A stretch of DNA of 64,000 nucleotides from Terriglobus roseus (GTDB lineage Bacteria; Acidobacteriota; Terriglobia; Terriglobales; Acidobacteriaceae). The stretch covers positions 62,001-126,000 of the forward strand of contig NZ_FNSD01000001.1 of the NCBI RefSeq assembly GCF_900105625.1. Reading direction: 5' to 3'. This document shows, piece by piece, positions 42,832 through 51,573 of this stretch. The notes under the pieces were generated by a model, which was not told the origin of the DNA, searched no databases, and saw only the letters and a list, made by a program, of their open reading frames with translations. Positions within the stretch are counted from its first letter, which is position 1; every line of letters starts with the position of its first letter. The position numbers were made by a program, and so were the translations under genes.

Positions 42832-44742
42832 TTGCCGATCGCAGGATGCCTGGGTGACTCGCCGGAGTTGAAGCGTGCGACCGAGTCTTCACTTCGCCGC
42901 ATGCAGTTCAAAGAGGGCAGCGAGACGACAGTGCAGGAGTGCGGCAGCGCAATCCTCGGAGCCGTCGCGGACGGCAAGTCGTTCGCTGGGGACGACAACC
43001 TTCTTCCTGTCGATGTGGTCTTTGATGGCCGTCTGTTTGAGGGAAGAGAGCTTCGCGCCGCGTTGGAATTGCCCGCAGACTGCAATGAGGCGGCGATTGC
43101 GGCATCTGCTTACGTCGCATGGGGAGCGGAGTTTCCGGACCGCCTCGATGGCGAATATGCCTTTGCACTCTGGGACCGTCGGCAGAAGCGATTGGTGCTG
43201 GGCCGCGATGCGATGTCTCGGGTATCTCTCTTCTATAGCAGGCCAGAGTCCGGTCTGTGTTTCGCCAGCGAACCCATGGGGTTGATGGGATGGAATGGCG
43301 TCGACACTTCATTGAACGAGCGTGCCGTGGCGATGGCACTCAGTCTTACCCCTCCCGAACCTCAGGAGGAGCTGCCAACGCTCCAGAAGGGGATATTTTC
43401 CCTAAGGGGCGGACACGTCATGCTCATCGGCTCGGATCGAGCCGAGAGCATGATTGATTTCTGGCAGCCGCTAAAGGTGCCACAGCTTGTAGTCAAGGAT
43501 TGGCGCGAGTATGGCGATGCACTGCGTGCGGCATTGCTGCGTGCTGTCCGTGTTCGACTGCCGGTGGAAGGCTTGGTGGCGTCGCAGCTGAGTTCAGGCT
43601 TCGACAGTTCAGGTGTAACGGCCCTGACCGCGCAAGTGCTTGCACGACAGAATCGTCCCTTGATTGCCTACACCTCCGTGCCCGCGCATTCGGTCAACGC
43701 AAAAGAAATCATGGGCGACCGATTCAGTAACGAATGGCCCCTTGCCGCGCAGGTTGCAGCCATGTATCCAAACGTGGAACATGTGGCGGTTCCTACGGAT
43801 GCCGTCGACTGGTGGGAATCTCTCGATGTGATGGGGGATAACTGCGGGGCACCGGCTGGTTTCATCCGAAACTCCCGATGGTATCTCGGGATCCTGACGG
43901 ACGCGCAGCGGCGAGGCGCAGTGACTATGATGGAGGGCCAGGCCGGCAACCTGACGTCAAGCTACAACGGCGGTTTTGGTCTCTACGATTTGCGCAGCCG
44001 CAAACAGTGGGGCCTGCTCTATCGCGCGTTGCGTAACCGTCGAAAGCATGGTGGAAACTGGAAGTCTTTGCTGAGTTCGACCTGGATGCCGTCGCGCAAT
44101 GCAATGGCACGCATTCAGCGCCTGCGACGGAGGGAAGTGCCGGGTCTCTTCGATCTATCGATGATGAGGCGGGATTTTTATGAAAATTCGGGCCTGGCGA
44201 AGACAGAGCATTCGGCGATGGGCGCGACGGTCGAGGGCGACAGAACCAACGGAGCTGCCTGGCGCTTTTCAATCCTGCGCGCCAGCGAGATGGGCATGAT
44301 GAGGTCTATGCAGCGACGTGCGTTCGGCATGGAACGGGAAGATCCCACGGCCGACCGCCGCTTGGTGGAACTTTGCCTAGGCATTCCAGATGAGGCTTTC
44401 GCGCCAGAGGGGATCAAGCGTGAGCTCTATCGCCACGGATTCCGAAATGATCTTCCTGCGGAACTTCTCTCAGAGCCGTTACGCGGTCTGCAATCGAGTG
44501 ATTTTCTGCAGATGTTTGAAGCATGGATACCCGAGTGGCGCGCAGAACTTGATCGGCTCGATCAATCGGCACTGGCTGGCATGTGCCTTGATCTGCCGCG
44601 GATGCGCAAACTGCTGGACGATTGGCCCACGATGGTAGCGACCAACCGTTCGTCTGCCGACATGGCCTACAACTACACTTTCGGTGGTGCGCTGGCGATG
44701 GGACGATTTCTTCGGCGGATGGAAGAGCGAACTGGACAATGA
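42832..44742 (+). CDS. asparagine synthase-like protein without N-terminal Cys nucleophile
   Basis: 636 aa. The N-terminal half follows the class II glutamine amidotransferase fold (LDGEYAFALWDRRQKRLVLGRDAMSR, FASEPMGLM) and the C-terminal half the asparagine synthase ATP-pyrophosphatase fold, with PP-loop LSSGFDSSGVTA near residues 250-262. True AsnB begins MCGIAG; here the frame begins M-P-I-A-G-C, so the catalytic Cys2 is missing and glutamine hydrolysis is unlikely. This is as in lasso peptide cyclases and some beta-lactam synthetases, which only adenylate a carboxylate. No lasso B protein or precursor is seen nearby. The TTG start has AAGGAG 6 nt upstream. Confidence 0.85.
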   Translation: MPIAGCLGDSPELKRATESSLRRMQFKEGSETTVQECGSAILGAVADGKSFAGDDNLLPVDVVFDGRLFEGRELRAALELPADCNEAAIAASAYVAWGAEFPDRLDGEYAFALWDRRQKRLVLGRDAMSRVSLFYSRPESGLCFASEPMGLMGWNGVDTSLNERAVAMALSLTPPEPQEELPTLQKGIFSLRGGHVMLIGSDRAESMIDFWQPLKVPQLVVKDWREYGDALRAALLRAVRVRLPVEGLVASQLSSGFDSSGVTALTAQVLARQNRPLIAYTSVPAHSVNAKEIMGDRFSNEWPLAAQVAAMYPNVEHVAVPTDAVDWWESLDVMGDNCGAPAGFIRNSRWYLGILTDAQRRGAVTMMEGQAGNLTSSYNGGFGLYDLRSRKQWGLLYRALRNRRKHGGNWKSLLSSTWMPSRNAMARIQRLRRREVPGLFDLSMMRRDFYENSGLAKTEHSAMGATVEGDRTNGAAWRFSILRASEMGMMRSMQRRAFGMEREDPTADRRLVELCLGIPDEAFAPEGIKRELYRHGFRNDLPAELLSEPLRGLQSSDFLQMFEAWIPEWRAELDRLDQSALAGMCLDLPRMRKLLDDWPTMVATNRSSADMAYNYTFGGALAMGRFLRRMEERTGQ

Positions 44743-44748
44743 TGCAGA

Positions 44749-44785
44749 AGATGGGGCCGGCGATGATCGCCGGCCCCATCTGTTT
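44749..44785. terminator. bidirectional terminator
   Basis: Perfect 15-bp stem (44749-44763 with 44767-44781) containing GGGGCCGGCGA/TCGCCGGCCCC with a TGA loop, followed by GTTTGT. It separates the convergent asparagine synthase-like and metal-RND genes. Confidence 0.85.
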
Positions 44786-44801
44786 GTGGTGAAAGTTGCG
44801 T

Positions 44802-47800
44802 TTACACGTGCTCCTGGTCGAAGTGCTTCGGGATGCGGCGTGCCATGAGCGGCGTAAGTAGCAGGACCGATAACACCGTGGTGAGCATGCCGCCGACGAC
44901 GACGCGTGCCAGCGGCTGTTGTGCCTGTGCTCCGATGCCGTTGCTGATCGCTGCAGGTAGCAGGCCGAGACCCGCCGACATACATGCCATCAATACCGGA
45001 CGCATCTCGTCCAAGGCGCCTTCACGCAAACCAGCCTTTGCGCCGTGATGTTGCTGAGCGCGCCGGATACCCGAGAGAAAGACGACCGCGCCCAACGTCG
45101 CAACGCCAGTGAGCGAGGTGAAGCCCACGGCCGCCGAGATGGAGAACGAGGTGTGCGTGACCAGCAATGCAAGGATTCCGCCGATGGCCGCGAAGGGGAG
45201 CGTCGCCAATACAATGAACGCATCCAGCCATGTGTTGAACTGCGTGTAGAGAAGGATCAGGATGGCGAGCAGGCTGATGGGAATGATGAGTGCCAGCCGC
45301 TTCTGTTCCTTCTTCAGCGAGTCGAACTCGCCAGCCCACGCGTAAGTGTAGCCGTGGGGCAGCGTGATCTTGTCATTGAGCTGCTTCTGCAGATCAGTGA
45401 TGGTGGCGGCGAGGTCACGGCCACGCACACTGAACTTGATGGGAATGTAACGCCGGCCGGCCTCACGATAGATCTGGAAGCTGCCCTGGCGCACCCCGAT
45501 GTCCGCAACGGAGGAGAGCGGCACGGAGCTGCCATCACCAGCGGGCAGCATGATGGATCCCACGCTGTCCGGACTGTTGCGATACTGGCTTGGATAGCGC
45601 ACGGTGATGTCAAAGCGGCGGTCGCCTTCGATCATCTGTGTGACCGGCGCACCGCCCACCGCAGCCTGGATCGCTGCGTTGACGTCTGCCGGTGCAACCC
45701 CGTAACGTGATGCCTTCGCACGATCCACGCGAACCACCAGCGACGGCTGTCCATCGACCTTGAAGATGCCGACATCCTGCACGCCTTGCACATGCTCCAT
45801 CACGTTCTGTACGTTGATCGCCTGCTTGCTGAGCACGTCCAGGTCGTCACCAAAGATCTTCAGTGAATTCTCACCCTTGACGCCGCTCATGGCCTCTTCC
45901 ACGTTGTCCTGGATCTGTTGTGAGAAACCGAAGACCGCGCCCGGGTACTTGCTGAGCTGGTGCTGCATCTGCTCGATCAGCTTTTCCTTGGAGCCGTGAA
46001 CATCCTTGGGCCACTCGCTCTCGTCCTTCAAATCTACGAGGAACTCAAGGTTGTTGAAGGTCGTGACGTCCGTGCCGTCATTGGGGCGTCCGAGCTGCGA
46101 GACGACCTGCTTGACCTCAGGGAACTTGAGGAACTCCGCGCGGAACTCATCAACGGTCTTCGATGCGAGATCGAAGGAGACATCCTGAGGCAACGTTGCG
46201 CGAATCCACAGATTGCCTTCTTCCAGCGGCGGCATAAATTCGCCGCCAACTGCGTAGATGAACAGGAACCCCGCAACCACCAGTGAGATACCCGCGGTGA
46301 TCCAGACCAGCCTGGAGTGGCGCAGTGTCAACGTGAAGGCACGGTTGTAGTAATGGCGAAACCAGTTCGAGAGCCACGTGCCTTCGCCGGCGTGCGCGTC
46401 CTCTGCTTCGGGAACTGCAGCGGGTGGCCCCTTCGGTGCCAGCACAAATGCGAGTACAGGAGCGAACACCAGGCCGAAGAGCAGGGCACCAATGAGTGCG
46501 AAGCCATACGTCACGGACATGGGCGCGAAGATCTTGCCGGGCACGCCCTCCATGGTGAACAGAGGGATGAACGCGACAAGGATGATCGCGGTCGAGAAGA
46601 GCACCGGCCGTGAAGCTTCCTGCACCCCTTCGATAATCAATGTTGCCAAATCATCTTCTGGCAGCCGCCGCGAGAGTTTGCGGTGGATATTTTCCAGGAC
46701 GACGATCGAAGCGTCGACAAGAATGCCGAAGTCGATCGCGCCGATGGAAATCAGGTTTGCAGAGTGGCCGGTGGCGGCCATCATCGAGAAGGCGAACAAG
46801 ACCGCGAAGGGAATCGTCGCTGCCGCAATGATGGTGGTTCGTACGTCGCCCAGCATGAAGAGCAGGATCAGCGTCACGAGCACAAGGCCGGTGATGATGA
46901 CGTGCTTCACAGTGTGTTCCGTGCGGTCGATCAGGTTGGTGCGATCGCTGATGGTGTCGATGCGCATACCGGCTGGGAGCAGGCCGTGGTTGAGATCCTT
47001 GATCTTCGCCTTCAGGCCCTCAAGCGCCGGAATCGACTCCTCATCCTTGTTGAGCAGCACGATGCCTTCGATGACGTCACTCTGCTTGTTTCGACCGATC
47101 TTACCCAGCCGCTGCTGCGAACCCTCCTTCACGGTCGCAACATCGCCAACAAGCACGGGGACGCCCTTGTTCTGCGCGATGACGATCTGTTCGATATCGC
47201 CAACGGTATGAAGCTGCCCGACAGCGCGAACGTTGACGCTCTGTTCTCCCAGTGTGACGTAGTTGCCACCAGCATTTGCGTTGGAGTTGCTGACAGCCGT
47301 CGTCAACTGCGGTAGCGTCACTCCATGTGCCAGCAGCTTTTGCGGATCAGCCTCGATCTGGTACTGCTTTACTTCGCCACCGAAGGTGGTGATGTCGATG
47401 ATGCCGGGTACCTGCTTCAGCTCGCGCCTTACAAGCCAGTCCTGCGTGGCTGTAAGGTCATTGAGTGTGTAAGGACCGGTAAGTTGATAACGGTAGATTT
47501 CGCCAATTGGCGACCAGGGCGATAGCTGCGGCTGCAGTCCCGTTGGAAGCTGGATTAACTGCAGGCGATCCAGGACTTCCTGGCGATCGTGGAAGTAATC
47601 ACTGTTGAAAGTGAAATAGAGCTTCACATCGCTAAGCCCGAAGATAGAAATCGATCGCACACCATCGAGGTGTGGCATACCGAAGAGCGAGGTTTCGATG
47701 GGTGCGGTGACCTGCTGTTCCATCTCCTCGGCAGACCACGCAGGATTCTGCGTGATGATTTCGACGAGTGGAGGCGAGGGATCCGGGTACGCTTCGACGT

Positions 47801-47900
47801 CAAGCTGCAGCGCACCAAAGGTGCCTGCAACTAACATGCAGGCGAGCAGGATCAGGACCAGCGCACGCAGGCGCAGGAGAAGGCGAATGATGGCTGCCAT
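44802..47900 (-). CDS. heavy-metal efflux RND transporter (CzcA/CusA family)
   Basis: 1032-aa proton-driven inner membrane pump. Twelve helices with two large periplasmic loops; start helix LRALVLILLACMLVAGTFGAL. TM4 carries GAIDFGILVDASIVVLENIHRKL, the heavy-metal RND signature DFG-x3-D-A-S, which differs from the DGA of classic CzcA, so the metal (Cu/Ag versus Co/Zn/Cd) stays open. SPPLVEIITQNPAWSAEEMEQQVT and GEFMPPLEEGNLWIRATLP are further family marks. Forms a tripartite pump with the two downstream-of-promoter genes at 47.9-50.3 kb; it is 2 nt from the adaptor gene. Confidence 0.94.
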   Translation of the reverse strand: MAAIIRLLLRLRALVLILLACMLVAGTFGALQLDVEAYPDPSPPLVEIITQNPAWSAEEMEQQVTAPIETSLFGMPHLDGVRSISIFGLSDVKLYFTFNSDYFHDRQEVLDRLQLIQLPTGLQPQLSPWSPIGEIYRYQLTGPYTLNDLTATQDWLVRRELKQVPGIIDITTFGGEVKQYQIEADPQKLLAHGVTLPQLTTAVSNSNANAGGNYVTLGEQSVNVRAVGQLHTVGDIEQIVIAQNKGVPVLVGDVATVKEGSQQRLGKIGRNKQSDVIEGIVLLNKDEESIPALEGLKAKIKDLNHGLLPAGMRIDTISDRTNLIDRTEHTVKHVIITGLVLVTLILLFMLGDVRTTIIAAATIPFAVLFAFSMMAATGHSANLISIGAIDFGILVDASIVVLENIHRKLSRRLPEDDLATLIIEGVQEASRPVLFSTAIILVAFIPLFTMEGVPGKIFAPMSVTYGFALIGALLFGLVFAPVLAFVLAPKGPPAAVPEAEDAHAGEGTWLSNWFRHYYNRAFTLTLRHSRLVWITAGISLVVAGFLFIYAVGGEFMPPLEEGNLWIRATLPQDVSFDLASKTVDEFRAEFLKFPEVKQVVSQLGRPNDGTDVTTFNNLEFLVDLKDESEWPKDVHGSKEKLIEQMQHQLSKYPGAVFGFSQQIQDNVEEAMSGVKGENSLKIFGDDLDVLSKQAINVQNVMEHVQGVQDVGIFKVDGQPSLVVRVDRAKASRYGVAPADVNAAIQAAVGGAPVTQMIEGDRRFDITVRYPSQYRNSPDSVGSIMLPAGDGSSVPLSSVADIGVRQGSFQIYREAGRRYIPIKFSVRGRDLAATITDLQKQLNDKITLPHGYTYAWAGEFDSLKKEQKRLALIIPISLLAILILLYTQFNTWLDAFIVLATLPFAAIGGILALLVTHTSFSISAAVGFTSLTGVATLGAVVFLSGIRRAQQHHGAKAGLREGALDEMRPVLMACMSAGLGLLPAAISNGIGAQAQQPLARVVVGGMLTTVLSVLLLTPLMARRIPKHFDQEHV

Positions 47901-47902
47901 CG

Positions 47903-49003
47903 TTAGTCTCCCGCCGCCGGTGCGCGCAGGAAGCTGGCGCCCGTTTTTACGACCTTTTCGCCGTTCTGCAGACCATTGAGGATTTCGACGTCATCGCCGT
48001 GTGCTCCGCCGACCTTCACCTGTCGCAACGCGAACTTGCCGTCGGCACCCTGCACGTAGACTTCGGCGTTCTCGCCGTCGTGAATGACCGCCGTTGCCGG
48101 TACCACTACGACCGCGCTGGCAGGACGTGCAATCTGCAAGCTCGCAAACATCGCAGGCTTCAAGCGATGTCCGGGGTTGGGAAGCACGACGCGGGCACGT
48201 AGCGTGTGGGTCGTAGGATCGAAGACATCCCCGACGTTTGCTAGCGTTCCGTGGAAGACTTCGTTCGGATACGCTTGCACGGTCACATCGACATGCTCCG
48301 ACCGCTTCAGCAGTGCCAGGTCGCGTTCAAAGACTTCGCCTTCAACCCAAACTGTGTCGAGGTTTGCGATGGTCGCTATGCCGCTTGTCGCATTGTCGAC
48401 TGACTTTTGCAGTTCGCCGTTGGCAGCGCCCACTTCGATGACCGTACCGCTGATAGGCGAAGTGATGGGAGCGATGTCGCTGGTGCTGTTTTCATTGAAG
48501 CCAAGCTCGTGTAGCCGCTGGCGGGTGCGCTCAAGCTCTGCGTGGTCCTGACCTGCGGTGGCCTGAAGTTCGATGTACGCAGCCTGGGAGAGAACCTCAT
48601 GATCCAGCAGGAGCTTGCCGCGCGTCATGGCACGATCGGCGCGGTCTGCCTCGACCTTGGCCTTCTCATAGTCCGAGCGAGCTGAGGCGACATCGCCACT
48701 TTGCAACATGGCGACGACCTGCCCCTTACGGACATCCTGTCCAGCAATGACCTTCAACTCAACGATGCGACCGGAAAGCGGCGGGAAGATGTGTACCAGC
48801 TTGGTCGGGTCGGCTTCGACGTGCGCGGGCACCATGAGCTGATCGTTCAGCGAGGTTGTGTGGGCTGTGGTGATGGTCAGGTTCGCTGCAGGCAGATCGG
48901 CCTGCGGCGCTTCCTTCTTTTCTTTGCAGCCGACGGTTGTCAGCAGCAGCAGGGCAGCGGCGCCAGCAAAGGCAGCGGCTCGGGTGCTCGTGTGGGCACT
49001 CAT
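47903..49003 (-). CDS. RND efflux periplasmic adaptor (CzcB/CusB-like)
   Basis: 366 aa with a lipoprotein-type N-terminus (AGAAALLLLTTVGCKEK, lipobox TVGC). Barrel-sandwich halves at IFPPLSGRIVELKVIAGQDVRKGQVVAML and ITSPISGTVIEVG, a helical hairpin between them, then beta-barrel (TVWVEGEVFERDLALL) and membrane-proximal domain (VVVPATAVIHDGENAEVYV). It links the RND pump to the outer membrane channel. TAATG overlap with the preceding channel gene. Confidence 0.92.
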   Translation of the reverse strand: MSAHTSTRAAAFAGAAALLLLTTVGCKEKKEAPQADLPAANLTITTAHTTSLNDQLMVPAHVEADPTKLVHIFPPLSGRIVELKVIAGQDVRKGQVVAMLQSGDVASARSDYEKAKVEADRADRAMTRGKLLLDHEVLSQAAYIELQATAGQDHAELERTRQRLHELGFNENSTSDIAPITSPISGTVIEVGAANGELQKSVDNATSGIATIANLDTVWVEGEVFERDLALLKRSEHVDVTVQAYPNEVFHGTLANVGDVFDPTTHTLRARVVLPNPGHRLKPAMFASLQIARPASAVVVVPATAVIHDGENAEVYVQGADGKFALRQVKVGGAHGDDVEILNGLQNGEKVVKTGASFLRAPAAGD

Positions 49004-50262
49004 TATGGATTCACCTCAGTCGCCGTGGCGTAGGAGAGTTGGTGCAGCGCGGTTTGCGCCGTGGCCTGCGCATTCAGCGCGGCCAGGTTTGTCTGGCGGT
49101 AGTCCTGCAGAGCCGAGAGATAGTCCAGCAGGGTTGCATCGCCGTTACGGTAGGCAAATTCAAGGTTGTCGCGCACGTGTGCTGCTTCTGCCAGGTACTT
49201 GGTTTGGTAACGTGCGTTCTGCGCCACCGCTGCCTGGTACGCGGCGTAGGCCTGATCGACGTCACTGATGACCTGGTTGACCTGCTGTTGCAGAAGGAGG
49301 CGGCTGCTCTCCGCCTCGCGCCGTGAGCGTTCCTTTTCACCTTGGTTTTTATCGAAGATCCGCAGAGGAATCGACAGGTTGAAACCTGCAGTGCTTCCAG
49401 TTCCGGAGTGTTCGTATTCCAGTCCGAACTGCGGGTCCGTCTTCCCATTGGCATCCGCGAGTCGGATCGCCGCTTCGTTTGCGCGCACCTGGCGGCTCGC
49501 TGCAAGAAGATCAGGACGAGCGGCGATTGCAGCGTCTTCCAGTTGCTTCTCCGTACTGGAAAGCTGTGGCAGATCGAGGGTGCCGACGATGTCAAAGTTC
49601 GCTACACCATGCGGCTCACCCAGCAACACCTGAAGCTGCTCGCTGGCTTGCGTCAGGTTCAGTTGAGCGTTGGTCTGGTCATTCTCAAAGCCCGCAAGCT
49701 GCAGCTCGATCCGCTCGAAGTCAGTGCGATCAACATCACCAGCGTCGAGACGAACCTTCATCAGTTCGACCGTGCGGCGATAGCCCGTAAGGTTGTCATT
49801 GGCAATCGCGAGTGCAAGCTTCGCCTGCAGCATCTTCGTGAAGGCGCTGCGGACGTTGAAGTCGAGGCTGCGGCGCTGATCGTCGAACTGCGCAGAGGCG
49901 ACGCCGGTGTTGGCCCGTGCCGCGTCCAGACGCAGACCGCGCTTGCCGCCGGTCTCGAACGTGCGCTGCAGACCTATGCCGTAGAAAGGCGGCCCGTTGG
50001 GGTCGGAAGTAGAGAGCGTGGACTGCGTGCCTTCGCCAGCGATGATGGGATTCAGGCGGAGGCCTGCGGTGATTTCAAGAGCTTGCACGGCGGACACATG
50101 TGTTTGTGCGCCTTGCAGACCCGGACTGTGCAGGCGGGCGTAATCGACAGCTTGTGCCATCGTGAGTGGTTGGCCTGACGCAGTCGGCGGCGATGGCGCT
50201 ACCGTCTGTGCAAAAGCCACGGCCTGCAGCAAGAGACTGCCGGTCAGAAGAAGACTTCTCAT
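49003..50262 (-). CDS. TolC-like outer membrane channel of metal efflux system (CzcC-like)
   Basis: 419 aa. Signal peptide (LLLTGSLLLQAVAFAQ), then OEP repeats: TMAQAVDYARLHSPGLQGAQTHVSAVQ and AAIAARPDLLAASRQVRANEAAI, with long helices rich in Ala/Gln. The RND context marks it as the CzcC/CusC component. It precedes adaptor and pump in one operon and follows the small membrane protein gene by 84 bp. Confidence 0.9.
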   Translation of the reverse strand: MRSLLLTGSLLLQAVAFAQTVAPSPPTASGQPLTMAQAVDYARLHSPGLQGAQTHVSAVQALEITAGLRLNPIIAGEGTQSTLSTSDPNGPPFYGIGLQRTFETGGKRGLRLDAARANTGVASAQFDDQRRSLDFNVRSAFTKMLQAKLALAIANDNLTGYRRTVELMKVRLDAGDVDRTDFERIELQLAGFENDQTNAQLNLTQASEQLQVLLGEPHGVANFDIVGTLDLPQLSSTEKQLEDAAIAARPDLLAASRQVRANEAAIRLADANGKTDPQFGLEYEHSGTGSTAGFNLSIPLRIFDKNQGEKERSRREAESSRLLLQQQVNQVISDVDQAYAAYQAAVAQNARYQTKYLAEAAHVRDNLEFAYRNGDATLLDYLSALQDYRQTNLAALNAQATAQTALHQLSYATATEVNP

Positions 50263-50346
50263 ACGAATAGGGGTTCCTCAGCGCTGGAGCGTTGCGGATG
50301 GAGTTTCCTTAGGGTCGATCGGCGAACGATTCAGCCGAAGGGACGA

Positions 50347-50763
50347 CTAGGCGATGGAGGAGATTGGGGGCGGACGAGGAGATTCCGGCCTGACACCGGG
50401 ACGATCTGTCAGGCGCAGCAATTCCGTGGGTCGGATCAGCCGCCGGGCAGATGCGAGGCGTGGCTGTTGCAGCATCGCCATCAGCAAAGGCATGATCTCA
50501 GCCGGTGTACCCATGGGGTCGTCCGGTGATCCCAGCAGGAGCGTATCGCCAAGGTGGCGGCTGCTGGTTTCAGTGTCCAGCTTCGCACGCTGCAGATCGT
50601 CTGTCATGGACAAGGCAGGAAACAGCACCAGGGCAATCAGCGCCGTGCAGCCGAGCGCAACCAGGAGGGAACACCGCAACTTGCCGCGCTGATGGCCGAG
50701 CACCGCCATATAGGCGAGCGCTCCAGCAACCGACAGCCACAACAGATTGAGCAGATGTTCCAC
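50347..50763 (-). CDS. small membrane protein heading the metal-RND operon
   Basis: 138 aa from a GTG start. Two hydrophobic helices (LLNLLWLSVAGALAYMAVLG and CSLLVALGCTALIALVLFPALS) and a Pro/Arg-rich tail. No Cys/His/Met metal-binding cluster is visible. Its place as first gene suggests a part in metal efflux; the sequence gives no function. Confidence 0.65.
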   Translation of the reverse strand: MEHLLNLLWLSVAGALAYMAVLGHQRGKLRCSLLVALGCTALIALVLFPALSMTDDLQRAKLDTETSSRHLGDTLLLGSPDDPMGTPAEIMPLLMAMLQQPRLASARRLIRPTELLRLTDRPGVRPESPRPPPISSIA

Positions 50764-51080
50764 TATTTCGGATCATAGTCGAGACTGGGGTCGGAGCGGA
50801 AACCTCAATTCGCCTAAGTGCCACGAATTGTTCAACTCAACCGGAATCTGGCACCAGATCCCGAGGTTCTTTCTCTGGCGCGCCGTGCCGGTCGAGAACG
50901 GAGCTCCGGAACACGATTGCTTACAGGTCCAGTGTCGGTCACTCCAAGATGCGGGGCGAAAACGTCGTAAAGCCCGATAAGCGATGTCCGATAATGCATA
51001 TTCTGTACAGTAGACTTGCAGCTGGTTAGCTCCCCGCGTAACCCCGCCGAACGCAAGGCGTATCCTTAACCCGAGGACGT
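50764..51080. other. intergenic region between divergent units
   Basis: 317 bases, no supportable gene. It must carry promoters for the metal-RND operon (leftward) and for the rightward small ORF/radical SAM pair. An AT-richer patch GATAATGCATATTCTGTACA lies at about 50991-51010; I cannot assign -35/-10 boxes with confidence. Confidence 0.45.
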
Positions 51081-51488
51081 GTGTTCGAAGAATGGCTTAC
51101 AAGACGTCGCTTGCGGTTCTCTCCCGGAGATCCGTGGCAGCGTGTGGCCCGGACGTCCCTCGTACTCTTGTTGCTGATCTTAGTCATCAGTCCAGTCACC
51201 CAGAACGTCTGGAGTGGTGACAACTTCCTTCACGGGCACGACACTGAATCAAGTTTGATCCTTGGGTTGACCATGGCGTCCGTCGCCGTGCTGCGGATGC
51301 GAAGCAGCAGGATTGATATCGATGAAACGCTTCGACGTTTCCGAGATCTTCTGTCTGCCATCTTCAGCGCCTGGTTACCCTCGTGTTTGCCGGGCCTTGC
51401 TCATGGCCTCGAACAGCTTGTTTCGATACCGCACAGCCGAGGTCGTCCCGCCGGGAACGCGGGATACCAGCTTCCAATCCTGGTCTGA
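51081..51488 (+). CDS. possible small membrane protein
   Basis: 135-codon frame from a GTG. Two hydrophobic stretches (VARTSLVLLLLILVISPV and ESSLILGLTMASVAVL) look like membrane helices, and WLTRRRLRFSPGDPWQR is a plausible cytoplasmic start. The last 50 residues have no clear character. GAGGA is only 1 nt before the GTG, too close for a ribosome site, so the start may be wrong. No family recognised; expression is uncertain. Confidence 0.4.
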   Translation: MFEEWLTRRRLRFSPGDPWQRVARTSLVLLLLILVISPVTQNVWSGDNFLHGHDTESSLILGLTMASVAVLRMRSSRIDIDETLRRFRDLLSAIFSAWLPSCLPGLAHGLEQLVSIPHSRGRPAGNAGYQLPILV

Positions 51489-51573
51489 TCTCCTCTTAGG
51501 TGACTTCTCGTCTTCCAGACGACCTTCCGTTCCCCTTTTCGGCTGCTTACGCGCAGTACCTAGGAAGATAGAT

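Noticed and set aside
51092-51223. 43-codon frame considered as a peptide precursor for the radical SAM enzyme
   Set aside because: Ribosome site is badly spaced, and no core/leader pattern is visible; left as a note only.
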